This document shows positions 28,837 to 36,859 of a stretch of DNA of 64,000 nucleotides, piece after piece. The DNA comes from an uncultured Flavobacteriales bacterium (GTDB lineage: Bacteria > Bacteroidota > Bacteroidia > Flavobacteriales > BACL11). The stretch is from positions 310,001 to 374,000 of the forward strand of contig CAJIYG010000002.1 in assembly GCA_905181585.1 (NCBI GenBank), written 5' to 3'. Position numbers and translations under genes: made by a program. The first letter of the stretch is position 1. The number at the start of each line of letters is the position of its first letter. Under the pieces are notes generated by a model. That model saw only the letters and a program-made list of their open reading frames with translations, searched no databases and had not been told where the DNA came from.

Positions 28837-29721
28837 ATGAACAGATTTATTATCATTTTTATTTTTTTATCGTTTAGTTCAAACTGCTTTAGCCAGAATG
28901 TTAATTTTAAATTAATTAAAGAATATGAAGATACTCTTAAAATAATTGCAAATAATATAATGTTTGGAGAAAAGATGAGTGACAGAAATAATGCTAATAA
29001 TGGTTTTATAAAGATTCTTAAAGAAGTACTTTCTTATGAAAAATCATTTAAATACTCATTTGATTCACTAACAACAATTTCTATACTTCAACCTGAAGAC
29101 CAATCTTTCAAATTATTTAATTGGATATTAAAATCAGATAATGGGTCTTTTAAATATTTTGCATTAATTCAATACAAAAACAAAAAAAAGGGGAAATATG
29201 AAATTATTGAACTTATTGATAATTCAGAAAACATTCGTAATCCAAATGATTTAAATTTAGATAGTAAAAGCTGGTATGGATGTCTTTATTATAAAATAAT
29301 TTATATCAAAAAATCTGGAAGAAAATTTTATACACTTTTAGGATGGGATGGCAACGATGGTAAAAGCACAAAAAAAATTATAGATGTTCTAATTTTTGGC
29401 GGCAAAAATAAAGCCAAGTTTGGTCTTCCAATTTTCAAACTAAAAGATAGAAAAACTCAAAAACGGTATATTTTAGAGAGTGATTCTAAAACAACTTTTT
29501 CTCTTAACTATAATGAAAAGAATAAGTCTATATATTTTAATAATCTTATTCCTATAAAAAAAGAATTAAAAGGAATGGAAGAATATTATATTCCTGAAGG
29601 TTCATTTAACTCATTTGAATATCTAAATGGTAAGTGGATCTTCAAAGAAGACATTGATGCTAAAGGGAATGGGAATTCTTTAAAAAATAAAAAACCAAAA
29701 TTAGGTCTTATTAATAGATAA
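28837..29721 (+). CDS. Exported protein of unknown function, conserved-looking
   Basis: A 294-residue protein with a signal peptide (MNRFIIIFIFLSFSSNCFSQ) and no transmembrane segment after it. The middle is beta-rich: FKLFNWILKSDNGSFKYFALIQYK, WYGCLYYKIIYIKKSGRKFYTLLGWDGND, KKIIDVLIFGGKNKAKFG. It ends with a Lys/Asn/Gly-rich tail. I do not recognise a named domain. It is likely periplasmic. It overlaps rnhB by one base (TAATG), so the two are co-translated, but the link of an exported protein to RNase HII is probably only positional. Confidence 0.6.
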   Translation: MNRFIIIFIFLSFSSNCFSQNVNFKLIKEYEDTLKIIANNIMFGEKMSDRNNANNGFIKILKEVLSYEKSFKYSFDSLTTISILQPEDQSFKLFNWILKSDNGSFKYFALIQYKNKKKGKYEIIELIDNSENIRNPNDLNLDSKSWYGCLYYKIIYIKKSGRKFYTLLGWDGNDGKSTKKIIDVLIFGGKNKAKFGLPIFKLKDRKTQKRYILESDSKTTFSLNYNEKNKSIYFNNLIPIKKELKGMEEYYIPEGSFNSFEYLNGKWIFKEDIDAKGNGNSLKNKKPKLGLINR

Positions 29722-30317
29722 TGAACCTTAAAAGATATAGTGATCAACAAGAAATTGGCTGTGATGAAGCAGGAAGGGGTTGTCTAGCAGGTCCAGTTGT
29801 TGCTGCTGCTGTTATTTTACCTAAAAAATTTGTTATTAGTGAACTAAACGATTCTAAAAAACTTTCAGAAAAAAAAAGATTAGAAATTGAAACATTAATA
29901 AAAAGCAATGCCATAGCCTATTCAATTGGGATTGTAAGTGCAGAAGAGATTGATAAAATAAACATTTTAAATGCATCTTTCTTAGCAATGCACAGAGCTC
30001 TAGATAAAATTAATAAAAAATTTAAACTAATTCTAGTTGACGGACCATATTTTAATGAATACAAAAACTTTACTCATCATTGTATAGTAAGAGGAGATAG
30101 TAAAATTGACTCAATTGCTGCTGCTTCTATTTTAGCAAAAAACTCAAGAGATAGAATAATGATTGATCTATCTTTAAAACACAATAAATATGACTGGCAA
30201 AATAATAAAGGTTATCCAACTTTAAAACATAGAGACGCAATCAAAAAATTTGGTGTGTGTTATCAACATAGAAAATCTTTTAAACTTCTTGAGAATCAAA
30301 TGAAAATAAATATATAA
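29721..30317 (+). CDS. rnhB: Ribonuclease HII
   Basis: Removes ribonucleotides from DNA and RNA-DNA hybrids. The 198-residue protein has the RNase HII active-site residues: Asp15-Glu16 in GCDEAGRGCLAGPVVAAAV, DSKKLSEKKR, Asp in ILVDGPYF, and the KNSRDRIM segment after IAAASILA. The length is typical. The start overlaps the preceding stop by one base. Confidence 0.97.
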   Translation: MNLKRYSDQQEIGCDEAGRGCLAGPVVAAAVILPKKFVISELNDSKKLSEKKRLEIETLIKSNAIAYSIGIVSAEEIDKINILNASFLAMHRALDKINKKFKLILVDGPYFNEYKNFTHHCIVRGDSKIDSIAAASILAKNSRDRIMIDLSLKHNKYDWQNNKGYPTLKHRDAIKKFGVCYQHRKSFKLLENQMKINI

Positions 30318-30322
30318 TTAAT

Positions 30323-30330
30323 TAGATTTG
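30323..30330 (+). promoter_or_regulatory. Predicted -7 promoter box (TAGATTTG)
   Basis: Exact TAnnTTTG match, 15 nt before the ATG at 30346, in the short gap after rnhB. It suggests separate transcription of the large membrane-anchored protein gene. Confidence 0.45.
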
Positions 30331-30345
30331 AAAATTATTTAAAAT

Positions 30346-32916
30346 ATGATTAATAAAGTTAAAATATTACTACCTTTTCTACTGATTGCAGTAATAATTG
30401 TTATCAGCTTTAGAAGCTATAATAATGTAAAATCTAGCCAGAACGAGCCAATTTCTGTAATTCCTGTAAATTCTTCTATAATATTTAAATTAAACAAAGC
30501 TGACAGACTTGACTATTATCTTAATAAAAATACAATTTGGAGTAAAATTAAAAACATTTTACCTATTAAAAAGATAGATAACTTTATTAAAGAAACAGAA
30601 AATTTTATTTCAATAAATAACATTAAACCTTCTACTATTTATATCACCATTACATCTGATGGAGCATCAAACATAGGATATTTATTAAGTACTGAATTAT
30701 CTCAATTAAATATAGAAAAAATATCAGATATTTTTAAATTAAATAGTAACGATATAAAAACATTTGATTACGATAATTTTAAGATATATAGACATGAAAG
30801 CGATACTAGTACAAATTATCTATCCCTTATTAATAATATACTTTGCTACAGTTCTAGTAAAACAATTATTGAGGATGCAATAAAATCTCATAATTCTGAC
30901 TTTAATCTTCTTAAAGACGATAAAATTATAAAACTTTTTAAGACTTCAAATAGCAATAACCACCTGAATGTGTTCTATAATATTAATAACCTTTTAAGTT
31001 TATCAAATAATGTTTTGAAAGTCAAAAACAAAAATTTACAATTTGGACATTGGGTTGCTAGTGATTTAACAATTTCAGATAATTTAATTTTATTAAGTGG
31101 GTTAAGTGATTTAGATAAAAGTATTAATAATTATACAGATTTATTTACTAATCAAAAACAACAAAAAATAAATGTTACTAAAATAATTCCATCAAATACA
31201 ACTTATTTAAAAGCAATTAGCTTTAGTAACATTAGAAATTTCAACAAGAATAGTAAAAGTCTTCTGGAAAAAATGAATGAAATATGGTCTAATGAAAAAC
31301 ATCAAAATAATATTCTTAATGAATATAATTTTAATTATCCTGAATTTATAAAACAAATTGAAAAAGAGGCAGGAATTTTTAGTTGTGATATTTCAAACAA
31401 CAACAGCTATATGTACTTTAAAGCAAATGAGTCCATACATGCTTATTCATTAATGCAAACTCTAATAGATAACAATAAATCAACAAAGTATCTAAATTAC
31501 AACATAAATTACATTAACGATCCTAATTTACCATCAACAATATTTCCTTTCCCTTCATTAAAGAAGGATATTAAGTTTTTCACTGTAATTGAAAATTATT
31601 TTTTTTTCTGTGACAATATAGCTTCTTTAGAATATTTAATTGAAAATTATGTAAGTAAAAACACACTTTTTGAAAGTAAAAGCTTTAACAATTTCAATAA
31701 TATTATATCTAGTGAAACTAATATTTTTTATTATTTAAACACTAAAATTATTCTTGAAAATATAAATAGCTATTTCAAAAATATTTTGATCAATAAAAAT
31801 CAAATTGATTCTTTAGAAAAATTGACATCTGTATCTTTTCAAGTTTCTAATAATAATTCTAGTTTATTAAATAGTCTATCTATCTTTTATGATAATGATT
31901 TTAGTGAAAATCTTAAAGAGAAATGGTTTGTTCAAATAGATACGACTTCAAATTTTAAACCTCAAATTGTTTATAATCATAAAACTAATTCTAATGCTAT
32001 AATGCTTCAAGACAATAGCAATAAACTCTACTATATTACTGAAGACAAAGAAAACAGATGGTCAAAAGAATTTGATGACAAAATTATAGGAGGTATTTCT
32101 TTTGGAGATTTCTTTAAGAATAACAAGGCACAGATGATTTTTAATACTTCATCTGAAATTCATATGTTAGATATTTACGCAAAAGATGTTGAGCCTTTTC
32201 CAAAGAAAATTAGCACTACATATTTAGGTCACAGTTTATTTGACTATAATAATTCAAAAAAATATAGAATCTTAATTCCCGTAGATAATAAAATTATAAA
32301 TCTTGATAAAAAAGGGAAAAATGTTTTTGGCTGGAAACATCAAATGCAAATTGAAAAAATAAATAATCATCTAAAACATTTCAAAATTAACAATAAAGAT
32401 TTCATTATTTCTAAAAGTAAAAATCAAATAAAACTTTTAGCAATAAATGGAAGTGAAAGATTAAAATTTGATGTTTCTACAATTAATAATTCTCTAAAAA
32501 GAGATAATAATGGAAATCTTTATGCTATTACAAATAATTTAAAATTATGGCAAGGAGATATTAATGGCTTTTCAACAGTTATTAATATTTCAGACATTGA
32601 TTCAAATTCTTTTTTAGAAATTATAAATAATAATATCGTAATTACTTCAGGAAATAAATTAAAAATATTAAACAAAAAATTTGAAGAAATTGGCAATTAT
32701 AAATTTGATTCACAAGTTAAACGACTAGATATTTACAAGAACTATCTATCAGTTGGAACCAATAAAAATATTTATCTTTTAAAAGACAATAAAATTGTTG
32801 AAGGAACCCCAATTAAAACTGGGTCAAATTATAATATTTGTAGTTTAGAGGACAAATTAAATATTATTGTAATCAGAAATAAGGTTTTATTTAATTATGA
32901 ACTAAAACAAAAATGA
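30346..32916 (+). CDS. Large membrane-anchored protein of unknown function (weakly DUF3352-like)
   Basis: An 856-residue protein with one N-terminal membrane helix (ILLPFLLIAVIIVISF) and the rest predicted outside the cytoplasm. The region after it (SVIPVNSSIIFKLNKADRLDYYL, then two similar segments with LLSLSNN- and FFFCDNIASLEYLIENY-type turns) weakly recalls DUF3352. The last 300 residues have propeller-like strands (YNHKTNSNAIMLQDNSNKLYYI, KIINLDKKGKNVFGWKHQ, VGTNKNIYLLKDNKIVEG). No catalytic motif is visible. Its 3' end overlaps the convergent GH73 gene by 15 bp. Confidence 0.55.
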   Translation: MINKVKILLPFLLIAVIIVISFRSYNNVKSSQNEPISVIPVNSSIIFKLNKADRLDYYLNKNTIWSKIKNILPIKKIDNFIKETENFISINNIKPSTIYITITSDGASNIGYLLSTELSQLNIEKISDIFKLNSNDIKTFDYDNFKIYRHESDTSTNYLSLINNILCYSSSKTIIEDAIKSHNSDFNLLKDDKIIKLFKTSNSNNHLNVFYNINNLLSLSNNVLKVKNKNLQFGHWVASDLTISDNLILLSGLSDLDKSINNYTDLFTNQKQQKINVTKIIPSNTTYLKAISFSNIRNFNKNSKSLLEKMNEIWSNEKHQNNILNEYNFNYPEFIKQIEKEAGIFSCDISNNNSYMYFKANESIHAYSLMQTLIDNNKSTKYLNYNINYINDPNLPSTIFPFPSLKKDIKFFTVIENYFFFCDNIASLEYLIENYVSKNTLFESKSFNNFNNIISSETNIFYYLNTKIILENINSYFKNILINKNQIDSLEKLTSVSFQVSNNNSSLLNSLSIFYDNDFSENLKEKWFVQIDTTSNFKPQIVYNHKTNSNAIMLQDNSNKLYYITEDKENRWSKEFDDKIIGGISFGDFFKNNKAQMIFNTSSEIHMLDIYAKDVEPFPKKISTTYLGHSLFDYNNSKKYRILIPVDNKIINLDKKGKNVFGWKHQMQIEKINNHLKHFKINNKDFIISKSKNQIKLLAINGSERLKFDVSTINNSLKRDNNGNLYAITNNLKLWQGDINGFSTVINISDIDSNSFLEIINNNIVITSGNKLKILNKKFEEIGNYKFDSQVKRLDIYKNYLSVGTNKNIYLLKDNKIVEGTPIKTGSNYNICSLEDKLNIIVIRNKVLFNYELKQK

Positions 32917-33768
32917 CAAAGTACAGTACTGATATAATAGTTTTTCAATTTTTGTTAAGTTAGTTCTTTTTACAAATGGATCAAATCCAATTGTTATAAC
33001 TATCATTTCATATCTTGAAGATAGTCTATAATTTATTTTCGAAGATATTTCAAAACTTAATGATTTTGTAATATCTCCTTTATTACTAATAAGTGAAAAA
33101 TTAGAACCAATATATATATTTTGAAAAAAATTGTATAAAAATGCAAAAGATGATTTATTAAAAACATAACTACTTTCAACTTTTAAATATGCGTAGTAAT
33201 CATCTAAAAATAAATTAACACCAAGACCATAAGCAAAAGGCATACCAAGGTTATTGCTGAAATAAAATTTCTTTTTTAGATTATTATCATATTTAAAAAG
33301 TGAATTTTTCTTAATAATTTCAATCAACAGCCTATCATATTTGGGATTTGTAGCATAACCTGCTTTTTTTAAGCCCCTAGCCCACTTTTTATAGCTTTTA
33401 AAAGAAAAAAGGCTAGAGTACCTGGAATTATCAGTTAAAAACAATGAGTGGTCTCTAAATGAATCGTCAACAGTGGAATATTTCCTAAAACATTCATCAT
33501 CTATATCATCATCCATATATGTAGTCTCTCCATCCCAATTACTATGGCATTTAATACCAAAATGATTTTTACTTGCTAAAGCAAGCTCGCTAGTTCCATT
33601 AGCAGATTCAAGAATACCTTGAGATAATGTTATACTAGCTGGAATATTATAAAGGTTCATTTCATTAATAGCTATATCTTTAAATCTTTTAATATAATCT
33701 TCTGTTAAATTTTGAGAATTTGAATGGAAGAAAAAAAATATAAAAAGAATAATAGAATATAATTTCAT
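32902..33768 (-). CDS. GH73 glucosaminidase with a C-terminal beta-rich, outer-membrane-like extension
   Basis: Probable peptidoglycan-cleaving N-acetylglucosaminidase. The 288-residue protein has a signal peptide (1-18) and a GH73/FlgJ-type domain at about 22-160: IPASITLSQGILESANGTSELA with the likely catalytic Glu54, NHFGIKCHSNWDGETTYMDDD, FRDHSLFLTDNSRYSSLF and KKAGYATNPKYDRLLIEII. Relatives usually end with LysM domains. Here residues 165-288 are instead amphipathic beta strands (YGLGVNLFLDDYYAYLKVESSYVF, LSFEISSKINYRLS) ending in Phe, as outer-membrane barrels do. It follows the ACC-deaminase-like gene by 15 nt. Confidence 0.82.
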   Translation of the reverse strand: MKLYSIILFIFFFFHSNSQNLTEDYIKRFKDIAINEMNLYNIPASITLSQGILESANGTSELALASKNHFGIKCHSNWDGETTYMDDDIDDECFRKYSTVDDSFRDHSLFLTDNSRYSSLFSFKSYKKWARGLKKAGYATNPKYDRLLIEIIKKNSLFKYDNNLKKKFYFSNNLGMPFAYGLGVNLFLDDYYAYLKVESSYVFNKSSFAFLYNFFQNIYIGSNFSLISNKGDITKSLSFEISSKINYRLSSRYEMIVITIGFDPFVKRTNLTKIEKLLYQYCTLSFLF

Positions 33769-33783
33769 TGTATAATTATCTTA

Positions 33784-34670
33784 TCAACTAATTTTTAAAT
33801 TTAAATTAAATCTTTGATTCAAACCCAAGTTTCCAGAAAGACCTCCAGAATGAATTAATAAAATAGAAGAGTTTTTAGGGAAAAATCCAAGTTTTATTTT
33901 TTCTTTAACACCAAAAAACATTTTAGCAGTATATATTCCATCAAGAGGAATATTATGTTTGTCATAAAAATTATCAATAAATTTTAATAATTCATCATTT
34001 ACTCTAGCAAAACCATTGAAACAATAATTATCAGAAAGTAACCAATTTCCTTTTTTAGACCATGATTTAATGTTTTTTTCTAAATCAGCAGTTCCTTTAA
34101 GTGAAGAAAAACCAATAATTTTTTGAAAAGGTTTAGAACTATTTATCAGCCCAGACATTGTTCCCCCAGTACCAACTGAAACACAAATATAATCTTGAAT
34201 ATCTTCATCTAATAATATTTCGGAAGAACCTTTAACAGCCATAGTATTTGACCCTCCTTCTGGAATTACAAAATATTTCTCTTTAAACTTAATAAAGTGG
34301 AAACAAAATCGTCGTTATTTTTTAATTTATAATCTTTTCTAGAAACATAAATAATTTTCATCTTATTTTGCAAACATTTTTCTAAAATAGGATTAATAAT
34401 TTTATTTTCCTCCCCTCTGACGATACCGTAAAAATTAAGATCATACTTTTTACATAAAATTGATACCGCTAATAGATGGTTTGAGTATGCACCTCCAAAT
34501 GTCACAACATTTTTAATTTTATTCTTTATAAGATGAGAAAAATTATATTTTAATTTAAAGAATTTATTTCCAGAAATTTCACCCTTTAAAAGATCTAATC
34601 TTTTAACAAATACTTTAACATTATGTTTAGTATATAAAGAGTCAAAAATTTCATATGATTTAACATTCAT
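33784..34670 (-). CDS. ACC deaminase / D-cysteine desulfhydrase family PLP enzyme, broken by one missing base
   Basis: PLP-dependent enzyme of the fold-type II tryptophan synthase beta group. Likely start ATG at 34670 (MNVKSYEIFDSLYTKHNV). The first part holds the PLP lysine in SGNKFFKLKYNF and TFGGAYSNHLLAVS. The second part holds VIPEGGSNTMAVKGSSEI, SVGTGGTMSGLI (phosphate-binding loop) and LIHSGGLSGN. The frame shifts at about 34282-34284: adding one A (minus strand) to an AAA run gives SLKEKYFVIPEGGSN and a 295-residue protein of normal length. The substrate (D-cysteine, ACC or another amino acid) is not decidable. Confidence 0.82.
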
Positions 34671-34684
34671 AATTGCAAATATCG

Positions 34685-34692
34685 TAATTTTG
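34685..34692 (+). promoter_or_regulatory. Predicted -7 promoter box (TAATTTTG) for the DUF5522-hutU operon, leaderless
   Basis: TAATTTTG followed by TAAT and the GTG start at 34697. The 4-nt spacing supports GTG 34697 as the true start, since an ATG two bases earlier runs into TGA at once. Confidence 0.55.
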
Positions 34693-34696
34693 TAAT

Positions 34697-34858
34697 GTGA
34701 ATAAACAAAAAGAAAATAAACCATTATCTAATGATGATTTTTATATTTCTGACAAAGGTTTATTGATTTTTACAAAAGAATACCATCTAAAAAGAGGCTA
34801 TTGTTGTTTAAATAACTGTAAGCACTGCCCATATAAAAATAAAATAAGTGAAAGATAA
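34697..34858 (+). CDS. DUF5522 small cysteine-rich protein, 53 residues, GTG start
   Basis: A 53-residue protein starting at GTG 34697 and ending at TAA 34856-34858. It carries the DUF5522 signature: GLLIFTKEYHLKRGYCC followed by LNNCKHCPY, giving four closely placed Cys (CC-x3-C-x2-C) that probably bind zinc or an iron-sulfur centre. The function is unknown. Its end overlaps the GTG start of hutU (34848) by 11 bp, so translation is coupled. It is divergent from the ACC-deaminase-like gene. Confidence 0.85.
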   Translation: MNKQKENKPLSNDDFYISDKGLLIFTKEYHLKRGYCCLNNCKHCPYKNKISER

Positions 34859-36859
34859 AATTGATATAAAGAAAGAAATACTACAAGGAATCCCTAATTA
34901 TTTGCCAGAATTAAAAAAATTTAATAATGACATTAATCGTGCTCCCATTAGAAAACAAATTTTAAATAAAGAAGAAAAAAAATTATCCATAAAAAATGCC
35001 TTAAGATATTTTCCTCAAAAATTTCATTCTGAGCTTGCCCAGGAATTCTTGGAAGAATTGAACAAATATGGTCGAATATATATGTTTAGATATAGGCCAA
35101 ACTACGCTATAAAAGCAATGCATATTAATGATTTTCCACATAAATCTATGCAAGCTGCTTCAATTCAATTAATGATATGTAATAATTTAGATAATGCAAT
35201 TGCACAACATCCATATGAACTGATTACATATGGTGGTAATGGAGGTGTATTTCAAAATTGGGCACAATATTTATTAACAATGAAATTATTAGCACAAATG
35301 ACTGATGAACAAACTTTAGTTCTGTATTCAGGTCATCCAATGGGTTTATTTCCATCTAATAAATATGCTCCAAGAGTAGTTGTTACAAATGGAATGATGA
35401 TTCCTAATTATTCAAAACCTGATGATTGGGAAAGGTTTAATGCTCTGGGGGTTACACAGTATGGTCAAATGACTGCTGGCTCATTTATGTATATTGGTCC
35501 TCAGGGAATTGTTCATGGAACAACAATTACAGTTTTAAATGCAGCAAGAAAAATTGATAAAGAAGCAAAAGATTTATCTGGAAAAATATTTGTTACTTCA
35601 GGACTTGGTGGTATGTCAGGAGCACAACCAAAAGCTGCTGTTATTGCTAAAGGAGTATGTATAGTTGCAGAAATCAATTCAAAAGCAACACAAAAGAGAC
35701 ATGAGCAAGGTTGGGTTGACTTAGTATTTAGTGATTTAGATAAACTTATTGATAGAGCTGTTAGGCTAAAAAAAATCATGAAGCAGTTTCAATAGCTTAC
35801 GATGGACACATTGTAGATTTATGGGAGAGGCTAGTTGAAAGAGAAGTTAAAATTGAAATAGGATCTGATCAAACATCATTACACAACCCCTGGGCTGGAG
35901 GATACTATCCTCAAGGAATTAGTTATGAGGAAGCAAACTTACTAATGGTTGAAAATCCAAAATCATTTAAAATTAAAGTTAAAGAGACACTTAAAAAACA
36001 TGTTAAAGCAATAAATAAAATGTGTGAAAATGGAATGTATTTTTTCGATTATGGAAATGCATTTTTACTAGAATCAAGTAGAGCTGGAGCAAATATTCTT
36101 AAAGATGATGGAAATTTTATTTATAACTCATACGTTCAAGACATTATGGGTCCGATGTGTTTTGACTATGGTTTTGGTCCATTTAGATGGGTTTGTGCCT
36201 CCAATTCATCAGTAGATTTAAAAATAACTGATAATATTGCTGCAAAAGTATTAGAGGATTTAGCAAAAAATGCGTCAGATGATATAAAACTTCAAATGGA
36301 AGATAATATTAATTGGATAAAAGCTGCTGGTGAAAATAATATGGTCGTAGGTTCACAATCTAGAATACTTTATGCCGATGCAATTGGTAGAATAGAAATT
36401 GCTAAAGCATTTAATAAAGCTATTAAAAATGGTGAAATTAGTGCTCCAATAATTTTAGGTAGAGATCATCATGATGTCTCAGGAACTGACTCTCCCTACA
36501 GGGAAACTTCAAATATATATGACGGCTCAAAATTTACAGCCGACATGGCTATACATAATGTTATTGGAGATTCATTTAGAGGAGCAACATGGGTATCTAT
36601 TCATAATGGTGGTGGCGTTGGATGGGGTGAAGTTATAAATGGAGGGTTCGGTATGTTAATTGACGGAGGTAAAGAGTCTGAAGAAAAAATTAATAATATG
36701 CTATTCTGGGATGTTAATAATGGAGTAGCAAGAAGAAACTGGGCAAGAAACGAAGGCGCTATAACTGCAATTAAATTAGCTATGAAAAACAACCCAAAAT
36801 TAGTTGTTACGGTTCCAAACCTTACAGATGAAAAAACTTTAAATAAATTAAATTTTTAA
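34848..36859 (+). CDS. hutU: Urocanate hydratase (long form), broken by one missing base in a poly-A run
   Basis: Second step of histidine breakdown: urocanate plus water to imidazolone propionate, using tightly bound NAD+. Start GTG 34848. Motifs: YGGNGGVFQNWAQYLL, LYSGHPMGLFPS, AGSFMYIGPQGIVHGT, VTSGLGGMSGAQPKA, and in the second part FDYGFGPFRWVCASN with the catalytic Cys region, GRDHHDVSGTDSPYRET and HNGGGVGWGEVINGG. The frame breaks at A8 (35768-35775). Nine A's would restore LKKNHEAVSIAYDGHIVDLW and yield 670 residues, like other Bacteroidota and animal long forms. No hutH, hutI or hutG is in the window. The stop shares TTAA with pheT. Confidence 0.9.

Noticed and set aside
35513-36792. 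Minus-strand open frames opposite hutU
   Set aside because: Antisense to strongly conserved urocanate hydratase segments; no independent support.
34848-36859. A histidine-utilisation operon
   Set aside because: Only hutU is present; the neighbours are DUF5522 and pheT, so no operon can be claimed.
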